Source: CBDBCU01 sp965203435 (lineage in GTDB: Bacteria; Chloroflexota; Dehalococcoidia; Lucifugimonadales; UBA3495). Taken from it: 64,000 bases of DNA. The notes under the pieces are model-generated. The model did not search any database. It was given only the letters and a program-made list of their open reading frames with translations, and was not told where the DNA came from. The translations under genes were made by a program, and so were the position numbers. The stretch is from the NCBI GenBank assembly GCA_965203435.1, contig CBDBCU010000008.1, positions 248,001 through 312,000 of the forward strand, read 5' to 3'. Below, piece after piece: positions 56,829 through 64,000 of this stretch (position 1 is the first letter of the stretch; the number at the start of each line of letters is the position of its first letter).

Positions 56829-57236
56829 ATGGCAAGTATCGGCAAGGCAATGGCGCCGTTCCTGGCAGCGGCGGCAATCGTAGCCCTCGTAGCGACGGCG
56901 GCCCTTTGGACGCCGCCGGAAACGGTCGTTTCCCCGGTGGCGGCTCAGACCAGTACGCCCACTCCCACGCCCACTCCCCCGGCCAAGACCCCGGTAGCCC
57001 AAGCCTTCCAGCCCCTGGGCAACAAGCTGGTTCGGGTTTTCTATTTCCAGAACTCTACCAAGAGTTGGCTCTGGTACGACCCGGCGACTCCCGATGTCAG
57101 CACCCTGGCCGAAATGGAGCTCGGCAAATCCTACTGGATCCTGGTAACGGAAACGGTGTCCTTCGAACTCCACGGGCGTACCCGGAAACTGACTTGCGCC
57201 AACGGCAACTGCTGGAACCTGTTCCCGTGGCGGTAA
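56829..57236 (+). CDS. small secreted protein consisting mainly of the Trp-rich domain (135 aa)
   Basis: Signal peptide (MASIGKAMAPFLAAAAIVAL VATAALW...VAAQ), a Thr-Pro linker (STPTPTPTPPAKTP), then the domain itself: LVRVFYFQNSTKSWLWYDPA TPDVSTLAEMELGKSYWILV TETVSFELHGRTRKLTCANG NCWNLFPWR. This is the stand-alone form of the domain that ends the proteins at 18155, 33755 and 55816. AGGAGAG lies upstream of the ATG. It suggests the domain folds independently and is not just a cleaved sorting tail. Confidence 0.8.
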   Translation: MASIGKAMAPFLAAAAIVALVATAALWTPPETVVSPVAAQTSTPTPTPTPPAKTPVAQAFQPLGNKLVRVFYFQNSTKSWLWYDPATPDVSTLAEMELGKSYWILVTETVSFELHGRTRKLTCANGNCWNLFPWR

Positions 57237-57847
57237 AAGGGCGGCAACCCCCCCGGGCCCTGGCCGATGCCGTCTTTCCGGCGGCGGAAAGGGCCGCCGG
57301 CCGCTGGCGGCGGGACGCCCTGCTGGTCGGGGGCGGCTGCCTTTTGGTCGCCCTGCTGGCGCAGGTCAAAATCCCCCTGGGCTTTACTCCGGTGCCGGTA
57401 ACCGGCCAGACCTTGGCGGTGTTGCTGGTGGGGGCGGCCCTGGGCAGTCGGCGCGGCGCGGCGGCCTTGCTGCTGTATCTGATCGCCGGTACCTGGCTGC
57501 CCTTTTACGCCGGCGGAGTCTCCGGATTCGTCGGCAGCCTGGCCTCCGGCGGCTACATCGTCGGCTTTGTGCCGGCGGCCTTTGTCGTCGGCTGGCTTTG
57601 CGAACGGGGCTGGGATCGCAAGCCTTGGATTTTGCTGGCAATGCTGGCCGGCAACATTATCCTGTATATTCCCGGCCTGCTGTGGCTGGGGATATTCGCC
57701 GCGCCGGCGGAAAGCCGCTGGGCCACTACCCTGGAATGGGGTTTGTATCCCTTCATCCTGGGCGATTTGCTCAAGCTGTTCGCCGCCGCCCTGCTGCTGC
57801 CCGGCGCTTGGGCGTTGGTCAATCTGATTAAGGAACGCCAAGGTTAA
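57227..57847 (+). CDS. bioY: BioY-family biotin transporter (ECF S component)
   Basis: 206 aa from a GTG at 57227 that overlaps the preceding stop by 10 nt; the exact start is uncertain. Family marks: LLAQVKIPLGFTPVPVTGQT LAVLLVGAALGSRRGAAALL LYLIAGTWLPFYAGG, and LASGGYIVGFVPAAFVVGWL CERG with the biotin-binding region. Six TM helices are visible. BioY binds biotin in the membrane and works alone or with an EcfAT energizing module, none of which is nearby. The MBL-fold gene starts 2 nt after its stop. Confidence 0.88.
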   Translation: MAVKGRQPPRALADAVFPAAERAAGRWRRDALLVGGGCLLVALLAQVKIPLGFTPVPVTGQTLAVLLVGAALGSRRGAAALLLYLIAGTWLPFYAGGVSGFVGSLASGGYIVGFVPAAFVVGWLCERGWDRKPWILLAMLAGNIILYIPGLLWLGIFAAPAESRWATTLEWGLYPFILGDLLKLFAAALLLPGAWALVNLIKERQG

Positions 57848-57849
57848 TT

Positions 57850-58494
57850 ATGGAAATCACCTGGCAGGGCCATGCCTGCTTTCGGCTCCGCTCCGACGAC
57901 CTGGTGGTAGTAACCGACCCCTATCCGGCCGCCCTGGGCCTGCGCCCGGAAAGCCGGCCGGCGGCGGTGGTCACCGTCAGCAATTCCCATCCCCACCACA
58001 ACAACGCCCTGGAAGTGGGCGGCTCCCCCAAGATTTTTGACACTCCCGGGGAATACGAATACTCCGGCATCGCCGCCCGGGGGGTGATGACTACCCTGCC
58101 GGAGGGGCAGCCCCGGGAGCGGCGCAATGTGGCTTATTCCATTGTGCTGGACAATGTGAATGTGTGCCATTTGGGGGATATTGCCGCGCCGCTGACCACC
58201 CGGCAGGCCGAGGAGTTGCAGCCGGTCGATGTGCTGCTGGCCCCGGCCGGCGGCGGCTGCACCCTGGCCCTGGATAGCATCCTGCAACTGATGCAGGATT
58301 TGGATCCCAAAATAGTCATCCCGATGCACTACCAGACTCCCGGTGTCCAAGAGCCGCTGGGCAGTCTGGACGCCTTTCTGCGGCTGATGGGAGTCAGCGA
58401 AGTCCAGCCCCGCCGCAGCCTGACCGTAACGCCATCCAACCTGCCGGCCAATATGCAGGTAACGGTAATGGAACCCCGGGCTAGGGCGGTGTAA
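57850..58494 (+). CDS. MBL-fold metal-dependent hydrolase (UlaG-like)
   Basis: 214 aa beginning MEITWQGHACFRLRSDDLVV VTDPYPA, the typical start of the UlaG-like beta-lactamase_3 branch. VSNSHPHHNNA supplies the HxHxDN-like metal site (here H-P-H-H-N-N), VCHLGDIAAPLT has the metal-binding Asp, and IVIPMHYQTP the terminal His. The reaction is unknown; relatives hydrolyse lactones or phosphodiesters. It is tightly coupled to bioY, but a link to biotin is not established. Confidence 0.85.
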   Translation: MEITWQGHACFRLRSDDLVVVTDPYPAALGLRPESRPAAVVTVSNSHPHHNNALEVGGSPKIFDTPGEYEYSGIAARGVMTTLPEGQPRERRNVAYSIVLDNVNVCHLGDIAAPLTTRQAEELQPVDVLLAPAGGGCTLALDSILQLMQDLDPKIVIPMHYQTPGVQEPLGSLDAFLRLMGVSEVQPRRSLTVTPSNLPANMQVTVMEPRARAV

Positions 58495-58505
58495 GCGGCC
58501 GCCGT

Positions 58506-58612
58506 TCCGCTCATCCTGAAATTGTTGAAGGGGCCGGCCGTCTATCCGCTCATCCTGAACTGGTTGAAGGGGCCGGCCGTCTATCCGCTCATCCTGAACT
58601 GGTTGAAGGATT
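58506..58612. repeat. three GTTCAGGATGAGCGG-type units
   Basis: Three inverted units (CTCATCCTGAACTGGTTGAA type), the last two forming a near-perfect 45-bp tandem repeat with GGGGCCGGCCGTCTATCCG. Confidence 0.85.
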
Positions 58613-58669
58613 GCCCGGAACTGGTGGACGGACGAAATGCGCCGCAGCAAAACCGAACCGGACAAGGTG

Positions 58670-58675
58670 TATAAT
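58670..58675 (+). promoter_or_regulatory. -10 box upstream of the Uma2 array
   Basis: TATAAT 36 nt before the ATG of the first Uma2 gene, after GGACAAGGTG. No strong -35 is seen. The later genes have no comparable box, so the array may be one transcript. Confidence 0.5.
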
Positions 58676-58711
58676 GTCCATCATCCCATCCCTTACACCG
58701 GGGGCAGCGCA

Positions 58712-59263
58712 ATGACCACCAAACCCCAAGTAAAGTTGACCGTGGCCGACTATCGGGACACGCCGGAGGGCGTCCGCTGCCAACTGCTGGACGGAGAGTT
58801 GATTTTGGCCGCCGCGCCCAACAATCAGCATCAGCGCATTACCCGGTCTTTGCTCCTTGTCTTGCACCGGTTCATCAGCGACCACAACCTGGGGGAAGTG
58901 TGGTTTGCCCCCTTCGATGTGGTCCTTTCCGACCATGATGTAGTCCAGCCGGACTTGCTCTTTGTTTCCCACGCCCGGGATGCTATCATTACCGCCGCCA
59001 ATATCCAGGGCGCGCCGGATTTGGCGGTGGAAGTCCTTTCCCCCAGCACCGAGGGATACGATCGGGGTTATAAGCGGGAACTCTACGCCCGGCACGGCGT
59101 CCGGGAATACTGGCTGGTCGACCCGGATTTGGAAACCATCGAAGTGCTGACGCCGGGGACTGGCGGCTTTGTCCGCTATGCCCTTTATAACCGGCGGGAA
59201 AATTTGACCTCGCCGTTGCTGCCGGGACTGGCCGTGGACCTGGCGGCGATTTTCGGGGAATAG
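58712..59263 (+). CDS. Uma2 family endonuclease, tandem copy 1
   Basis: 183 aa. Uma2/DUF820 is a PD-(D/E)xK-fold family. Motifs: KLTVADYRDTPEGVRCQLLD GEL (E29), DVVQPDLLFVS (D81), GAPDLAVEVLSPSTEGYDRG YKRELYARHGVREYWLVDP (D103, E107, K121). All seven copies share these ends. The start is fixed by the conserved GGGGGCAGCGCAATGACCACC-type context (SD GGGGG). Copy 1 is the most divergent in residues 38-60 (NNQHQRITRSLLLVLHRFIS DHN). The biological role of Uma2 proteins is not firmly known; they are numerous in Cyanobacteria and Chloroflexota. Confidence 0.88.
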   Translation: MTTKPQVKLTVADYRDTPEGVRCQLLDGELILAAAPNNQHQRITRSLLLVLHRFISDHNLGEVWFAPFDVVLSDHDVVQPDLLFVSHARDAIITAANIQGAPDLAVEVLSPSTEGYDRGYKRELYARHGVREYWLVDPDLETIEVLTPGTGGFVRYALYNRRENLTSPLLPGLAVDLAAIFGE

Positions 59264-59335
59264 GCCGGTTGGCCTTGGGCGGGTTTTTCTCCGCCATCCC
59301 ATCCCTATCCCATCCCTTGAACAGGGGGCAGCGCA

Positions 59336-59887
59336 ATGACCACCAAACCCAGGATAAAGTTGACCGTGGCCGACTATGAGGAAACGCCGGAAGGCGTCCG
59401 CTGCCAACTGCTGGACGGAGAGTTGATTTTGGCCGCCGCCCCCAACAACAAACACCAGACGATCCTGCTAACCCTGGCGGCCAGTCTGCGCTCCTTTGTC
59501 CGCAGCAACGATTGGGGCAAAGTATGGATTGCCCCCTTCGATGTGGTGCTTTCCGACCACGATGTAGTCCAGCCGGATTTGCTCTTTGTTTCCCATAGCC
59601 GGGATGCCATCATCACCGCCGCCAACATTCAGGGCGCGCCGGATTTGGCCGTGGAAGTCCTTTCCCCCGGCACGGAGGGCTACGACCGGGGCTATAAGCG
59701 GGAACTCTATGCCCGGCACGGCGTCCGGGAATACTGGCTGGTCGACCCGGATCTGGAAACCCTCGAGGTACTGACGCCGGGGAATGGCGGCTTTGTCCGC
59801 TACGCCCTTTATGGCGGCCGGGAAACTTTGACCTCGCCGCTGCTGCCGGGCTTGGGCGTGGCCTTGGCGGCGATTTTCGGGGAATAG
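59336..59887 (+). CDS. Uma2 family endonuclease, tandem copy 2
   Basis: 183 aa, all catalytic-fold residues as in copy 1. The variable segment (TILLTLAASLRSFVRSNDW) and the following GKVWIAPFDV are the same as in copy 7, four kilobases away, apart from one or two residues. The second half (SRDAIITAANIQGAP) matches copies 3, 5 and 7. The C-terminus is YALYGGRETLTSPLLPGLGV ALA. This pattern indicates gene conversion between array members. Confidence 0.88.
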   Translation: MTTKPRIKLTVADYEETPEGVRCQLLDGELILAAAPNNKHQTILLTLAASLRSFVRSNDWGKVWIAPFDVVLSDHDVVQPDLLFVSHSRDAIITAANIQGAPDLAVEVLSPGTEGYDRGYKRELYARHGVREYWLVDPDLETLEVLTPGNGGFVRYALYGGRETLTSPLLPGLGVALAAIFGE

Positions 59888-59946
59888 CCGGTTGGCAATG
59901 GGCGGTTTCCACCCACTATCCCATCCCTTGCAAAGGGGGCAGCGCA

Positions 59947-60498
59947 ATGACCACCAAACCCAAAGTGAAGTTGACCGTGGCCGACTATCTGGAAACGCCG
60001 GAGGTCGTCCGCTGCCAACTGCTGGACGGAGAGTTGATTTTGGCCGCCGCGCCTAGTAACAAGCATCAGACCGTCGTCGGATCGCTATTCGTTGCCTTGC
60101 GCCATTTCGTCCTCAGCAACGATTGGGGCAAGGTGTGGATTGCCCCCTTCGATGTGGTCCTTTCCGACCACGATGTAGTCCAGCCGGATTTGCTCTTTGT
60201 TTCCCATAGCCGGGATGCCATCATCACCGCCGCCAACCTCCAGGGCGCGCCGGATTTGGCGGTGGAAGTCCTTTCGGCCAGCACTGAGGGATACGACCGG
60301 GGCTATAAGCGGGAACTCTATGCCCGGCACGGCGTCCGGGAATACTGGCTGGTCGACCCGGATTTGGAAACCATCGAGGTGCTGATGCCGGGGAATGGCG
60401 GCTTTATCCGGCACGCTCTTTATAACCGGATGGAAACTTTGACCTCGCCGCTGCTGCCGGGCTTGGCTGTTGAATTGGCGGCGATTTTCGGGGAATAG
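59947..60498 (+). CDS. Uma2 family endonuclease, tandem copy 3
   Basis: 183 aa. The variable segment SNKHQTVVGSLFVALRHFVL SND is shared with copy 5. One unusual change is EVVRCQLLDG, where the others have EGVRCQLLDG. The C-terminus has IRHALYNRMETLTS, unique to this copy (others have RYALYNRRE or RYALYGGRE). Core residues are intact. Confidence 0.88.
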   Translation: MTTKPKVKLTVADYLETPEVVRCQLLDGELILAAAPSNKHQTVVGSLFVALRHFVLSNDWGKVWIAPFDVVLSDHDVVQPDLLFVSHSRDAIITAANLQGAPDLAVEVLSASTEGYDRGYKRELYARHGVREYWLVDPDLETIEVLMPGNGGFIRHALYNRMETLTSPLLPGLAVELAAIFGE

Positions 60499-60558
60499 CC
60501 GGTTGGCAATGGGCGGTTTTCCGTCAGCCATCCCATCCCTTGCAACGGGGGCAGCGCA

Positions 60559-61110
60559 ATGACCACCAAACCCAAAGTAAAGTTGACCGTGGCCGATTAC
60601 CTGGACACCCCGGAGGGCGTCCGCTGCCAACTGCTGGACGGAGAGTTGATTTTGGCCGCCGCTCCTGCCGATAAGCACCAGAAAATCATCCTGCATCTGG
60701 CGACTCGCCTGGATCAGTTCGTCCGCAGCCGCAACTTGGGGATAATTCGTTTTGCCCCTGTGGATGTGGTCCTTTCCGACCACGATGTGGTGCAGCCGGA
60801 TCTGCTCTTTGTATCCCACGACCGGGCCGCCATCCGCACCCCGGCCAACCTCCAAGGCGCGCCGGATTTGGCGGTGGAAGTCCTTTCCCCCGGCACTGAG
60901 GGCTACGACCGGGGCTACAAGCGGGAACTCTACGCCCGGCACGGCGTCCGGGAATACTGGCTGGTCGACCCGGATTTGGAAACTATTGAGGTATTGACGC
61001 CGGGGAATGGCGGCTTTATCCGTTACGCCCTTTATAATCGGCGGGAAACTTTAACCTCGCCGTTGCTGCCGGGCTTGGCCGTGGACTTGGCGGCAATTTT
61101 CGGGGAATAG
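60559..61110 (+). CDS. Uma2 family endonuclease, tandem copy 4
   Basis: 183 aa. The variable segment ADKHQKIILHLATRLDQFVR SRN is unique. The stretch LGIIRFAPVDVVLSDHDVVQ PDLLFVSHDRAAIRTPANLQ is shared almost exactly with copy 6 and with no other. Core residues are intact. Confidence 0.88.
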   Translation: MTTKPKVKLTVADYLDTPEGVRCQLLDGELILAAAPADKHQKIILHLATRLDQFVRSRNLGIIRFAPVDVVLSDHDVVQPDLLFVSHDRAAIRTPANLQGAPDLAVEVLSPGTEGYDRGYKRELYARHGVREYWLVDPDLETIEVLTPGNGGFIRYALYNRRETLTSPLLPGLAVDLAAIFGE

Positions 61111-61181
61111 CCGCTTGGCAATGGGCGGTTTTCCGTCCGCCATCCCATCCCTATCCCATCCCTTGCAAAGGGGGCAGCGCA

Positions 61182-61733
61182 ATGACCACCAAACCCAGGA
61201 TAAAGTTGACCGTGGCCGATTACCTGGACACCCCGGAGGGCGTCCGCTGCCAACTGCTGGACGGAGAATTGATTGTGGCCGCCGCGCCTAGTAACAAGCA
61301 TCAGACCGTCGTCGGGTCGCTATTCGTTGCCTTGCGCCATTTCGTCCTCAGCAACGATTTGGGCAAAGTATGGATTGCCCCCTTCGATGTGGTGCTTTCC
61401 GACCACGATGTGGTCCAGCCGGATTTGCTCTTTGTTTCCCATAGCCGGGAGGCCATCATCACCGCCGCCAATATCCAGGGCGCGCCGGATTTGGCCGTGG
61501 AAGTGCTTTCCCCCAGCACTGAGGGCTACGACCGGGGTTATAAGCGGGAACTTTACGCCCGGCACGGCGTCCGGGAATACTGGCTGGTCGACCCGGATTT
61601 GGAAACCATCGAGGTGCTGATGCCGGGAAATGGCGGCTTTATCCGCTATGCCCTTTATAATCGCCGGGAAACTTTGACCTCGCCGCTGCTGCCGGGCTTG
61701 GCCGTGGATTTGGCGGCGATTTTCGGGGAATAG
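61182..61733 (+). CDS. Uma2 family endonuclease, tandem copy 5
   Basis: 183 aa. The first variable part (SNKHQTVVGSLFVALRHFVL SND) equals copy 3. ELIVAAAP replaces ELILAAAP of the others, and SREAIITAANIQGAP differs by one residue from copies 2, 3 and 7. The C-terminus RYALYNRRETLTSPLLPGLA VDLA equals copies 1 and 4. Confidence 0.88.
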   Translation: MTTKPRIKLTVADYLDTPEGVRCQLLDGELIVAAAPSNKHQTVVGSLFVALRHFVLSNDLGKVWIAPFDVVLSDHDVVQPDLLFVSHSREAIITAANIQGAPDLAVEVLSPSTEGYDRGYKRELYARHGVREYWLVDPDLETIEVLMPGNGGFIRYALYNRRETLTSPLLPGLAVDLAAIFGE

Positions 61734-61792
61734 CCGGTTGGCAATAGGCGGTTTTCCGTCCCTATCCCATCCCTTAAAAGGGGGGCAGCGCA

Positions 61793-62344
61793 ATGACCAC
61801 CAAACCCAAAGTAAAGTTGACCGTGGCCGACTATCTGGAAACCCCGGAAGGGGCCGCCTACCAACTGCTGGACGGAGAGTTGATTTTTCTTGTCTCCCCC
61901 AACGACAAGCACCAGACCGTCGTCGGGGAACTGTTCTTTGCCCTGCACCCGTTCATCCGCGGCAACGACTTGGGGATAATCCGTTTTGCCCCCTCGGATG
62001 TGGTCCTTTCCGACCACGATGTGGTGCAGCCGGATCTGCTCTTTGTATCCCACGACCGGGCCGCCATCCGTACCCCGGCCAACCTCCAGGGCGCGCCGGA
62101 TTTGGCGGTGGAAGTGCTTTCGCCCAGCACTGAGGGATACGACCGGGGCTATAAGCGGGAACTCTACGCCCGGCACGGCGTCCGGGAATACTGGCTGGTC
62201 GACCCGGATTTGGAAACCATTGAGGTATTGACGCCGGGGGAGGGCGGCTTTGTCCGCTACGCCCTTTATGGCGGCCGGGAAACTTTAACCTCGCCGCTGC
62301 TGCCCGGCTTGGCTGTGGCCTTGACGGCGGTTTTCGGGGAATAG
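61793..62344 (+). CDS. Uma2 family endonuclease, tandem copy 6
   Basis: 183 aa and the most mosaic copy. GAAYQLLDGELIFLVSPNDK replaces GVRCQLLDGELILAAAPNNK of the others. QTVVGELFFALHPFIRGND resembles copies 3 and 5. LGIIRFAPSDVV...SHDRAAIRTPANLQGAP equals copy 4. The C-terminus RYALYGGRETLTSPLLPGLA VALTAVFGE resembles copies 2 and 7. Core residues are intact. Confidence 0.88.
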   Translation: MTTKPKVKLTVADYLETPEGAAYQLLDGELIFLVSPNDKHQTVVGELFFALHPFIRGNDLGIIRFAPSDVVLSDHDVVQPDLLFVSHDRAAIRTPANLQGAPDLAVEVLSPSTEGYDRGYKRELYARHGVREYWLVDPDLETIEVLTPGEGGFVRYALYGGRETLTSPLLPGLAVALTAVFGE

Positions 62345-62402
62345 CCGGTTGGCCTGGGGCGGTTTTCTGCCCTATCATCCCATCCCTATTGGGGGCAGCA
62401 TA

Positions 62403-62954
62403 ATGACCACCAAACCCAGGATAAAGTTGACCGTGGCCGACTATCGGGACACGCCGGAGGGCGTCCGCTGCCAACTGCTGGACGGAGAGTTGATTTTGGC
62501 CGCCGCGCCCAACAACAAGCACCAGAGTATCCTGCTGACCCTGGCGGCCAGTCTGCGCTCCTTTGTCCGCAGCAACGATTGGGGCAAAGTATGGATTGCC
62601 CCATTCGATGTGGTCCTCTCCGACCACGATGTAGTCCAGCCGGATTTGCTCTTTGTTTCCCATAGCCGGGATGCCATCATCACCGCCGCCAATATCCAGG
62701 GCGCGCCGGATTTGGCGGTGGAAGTCCTTTCCCCCGGCACTGAGGGCTACGACCGGGGCTATAAGCAGGAACTCTACGCCCGGCACGGCGTCCGGGAATA
62801 CTGGCTGGTCGACCCGGATTTGGAAACCATCGAAGTGCTGACGCCAGGGAATGGCGGCTTTATCCGCTATGCCCTTTATGGCGGCCGGGAAACTTTGACC
62901 TCGCCGCTGCTGCCGGGCTTGGCCGTGGCCTTGGCGGCGGTTTTCGGGGATTAG
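62403..62954 (+). CDS. Uma2 family endonuclease, tandem copy 7
   Basis: 183 aa from the ATG at 62403; SD GGGGG is in the same context as the other copies. The variable segment (SILLTLAASLRSFVRSNDW) matches copy 2. YKQELYARHG replaces YKRELYARHG, a single change next to the conserved Lys, and the last residue is Asp (FGD) instead of Glu. It ends the array. Confidence 0.88.
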   Translation: MTTKPRIKLTVADYRDTPEGVRCQLLDGELILAAAPNNKHQSILLTLAASLRSFVRSNDWGKVWIAPFDVVLSDHDVVQPDLLFVSHSRDAIITAANIQGAPDLAVEVLSPGTEGYDRGYKQELYARHGVREYWLVDPDLETIEVLTPGNGGFIRYALYGGRETLTSPLLPGLAVALAAVFGD

Positions 62955-63093
62955 CCGGTTGGCATCGCCGCTCGCGGCTTTAAGGGCCTAGTCTCCCGAA
63001 TTGTTGATGCCCGGGATATACTCTCCGCCCCCTAGACCCGGCCCTCCCCAAGCGCTACACTAGACGGCATCCGGATAAAGAGGTGCGCCCGCT

Positions 63094-63870
63094 ATGGCTG
63101 AGCAACTCGTCCTCTACGAACTGGCGGATTCCATTGCCTTGCTGACCCTGAACAACCCGGAACGGCGCAATGCCCTGTCCCGCCCGGCTCTGGCCGCCCT
63201 GAAAGCCCATCTGGAACGCATCAAAACCGACCCGGCGGTACGAGTGGCGGTAATCCGCTCGTACGGGCCGGTGTTCAGTTCCGGCCACGACCTGCGGGAA
63301 ATGGTGGGGGACGACCGGGAAAGTTTTGCCGGCCTTTTCGCCGAATGTACCGCGGTTATGGAAGCCATCCGCCGGCTGCCGCAGCCGGTTATTGCCCAGG
63401 TGCAGGGCTTGGCTACGGCGGCCGGCTGTCAACTGGCGGCCACTTGCGATTTGGCCGTGGCGGCGGAAAACGCCGCTTTCTGCACCCCCGGCGTCCGCAT
63501 TGGCCTGTTCTGCTCCACTCCGGCGGTGGCCCTGGCCCGGGCGGTGAACCCGAAACAGGCTATGGAAATGCTGTTGACCGGCCAGCCCATCCCCGCCGCC
63601 ACCGCCTTGGCGTGGGGATTGGTCAATCGGGTGGTGCCTGAGGAGCAGCTGGAATCGGCGGTTATGGAATTGGCCCGGCACATTGCCCAGGCCAGCGCCT
63701 ACACCCTGGCGGTAGGCAAGGAAACCTTTTACCGGCAGTTGCAAGCCGCCGACCGCCCGGCGGCCTACGCCATAGCCCAGCAGACGATGGTTGCCAACCT
63801 GCTGGCCCCGGACGGGCAAGAGGGCATCGCCGCCTTTCTGGAAAAGCGGGAACCCCATTGGGTTAATTAG
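63094..63870 (+). CDS. enoyl-CoA hydratase/isomerase family protein
   Basis: 258 aa of crotonase fold. LLTLNNPERRNALSRPALAA opens the family. VRVAVIRSYGPVFSSGHDLR EM forms one half of the oxyanion hole, and LPQPVIAQVQGLATAAGCQL AATCDLAVAAENAAFCTPGV RIGLFCSTPAVALARAV the other. The general-base Glu positions of classical ECH appear replaced (CTPGVRIGLF), as in ECHDC3-like members, so activity may not be hydration. GAGGTG lies upstream of the ATG. It stands alone with a possible TACACT -10 box at 63056-63061. Confidence 0.9.
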   Translation: MAEQLVLYELADSIALLTLNNPERRNALSRPALAALKAHLERIKTDPAVRVAVIRSYGPVFSSGHDLREMVGDDRESFAGLFAECTAVMEAIRRLPQPVIAQVQGLATAAGCQLAATCDLAVAAENAAFCTPGVRIGLFCSTPAVALARAVNPKQAMEMLLTGQPIPAATALAWGLVNRVVPEEQLESAVMELARHIAQASAYTLAVGKETFYRQLQAADRPAAYAIAQQTMVANLLAPDGQEGIAAFLEKREPHWVN

Positions 63871-63929
63871 GCACTGGCAAGGGCGGCGGACAAGGCAAGG
63901 GCATATAAAACCGTCCTTCCCGCCGCCCC

Positions 63930-64000
63930 TACCGTCCTTCCCGCGTAAGCGGGAATCCCGAACGGTACTGCGTCAGACAAGTCGGATTTAGGGCAAGGCT
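63930..64000. repeat. REP-type inverted repeat cut by the right window edge
   Basis: Left arm ACCGTCCTTCCCGCGTAAGC (variant T to C) and part of the centre; the right arm lies beyond the window. Confidence 0.8.

Overview
The window is GC-rich bacterial chromosomal DNA, densely coding on both strands. It carries one tRNA and several families of short inverted repeats in almost every gap. No ribosomal or other firm taxonomic marker is present. The mix suggests an uncultured, possibly marine or sponge-associated bacterium of the Chloroflexota (Dehalococcoidia/SAR202-like). That mix includes CaiB/BaiF CoA-transferase, KorAB-type oxidoreductase, a 7Fe ferredoxin, DUF1015, many Uma2 endonucleases, TIG-domain secreted proteins and DUF433/DUF5615 pairs. 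The taxonomic placement is inference only.

Layout. 1-1.8 kb: a minus-strand run with a membrane protein, three tiny basic proteins and the start of an RCC1-repeat lipoprotein. 1.9-7 kb: a TPP enzyme, a secreted protein with a G9 tract, a DUF433/DUF5615 pair and an arylsulfotransferase-like protein. 7.2-14.5 kb: PcrA/UvrD helicase, a large N6-adenine methyltransferase and two duplicated nuclease-like genes. 14.7-18 kb: class V aminotransferase, DUF1015 and two HicB-like genes, one frameshifted. 18-25 kb: a TIG-domain secreted protein, two HEPN/PaREP1-like paralogues, an MFS transporter, a fused MNT-HEPN protein and a ferredoxin. 25-33 kb: Lrp regulator, an HTH protein, a G10 frameshifted paralogue of the 3.9-kb secreted protein, a GHKL ATPase/DUF4325 pair, tRNA-Ser, a CMD-family protein and a HEPN-like/ITPase operon. 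33-40 kb: collagen-like and TIG-domain surface proteins, an SGNH hydrolase and a third nuclease-like gene. 41-50 kb: CaiB, then a defence-type island of McrBC, GPP34, RecQ-phosphoribosyltransferase and DprA-wHTH. 50-58.5 kb: KorAB, ComB, small membrane proteins, two more secreted proteins, BioY and an MBL-fold hydrolase. 58.7-63 kb: seven tandem Uma2 endonuclease genes. The window ends with an enoyl-CoA hydratase.

Themes. (1) Genome-defence or DNA-processing genes are abundant: McrBC, RecQ-PRTase/DprA, a lone methyltransferase, MNT-HEPN, HEPN-like proteins, Uma2, DUF433/DUF5615, HicB-like. (2) A modular secretome shares an unrecognised C-terminal Trp-rich domain and an N-terminal HxFxG..VNG module. 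(3) Paralogues diversify by mosaicism, as in the Uma2 array, the DUF3782-like genes and the G-tract secreted proteins. (4) Three genes look broken by a single-base change in a G-run. This could be phase variation, decay, or assembly homopolymer error, and the sequence alone cannot decide. (5) A shared TTAGTGACGCC-like element lies 14-15 bp upstream of the -35 box of four promoters.
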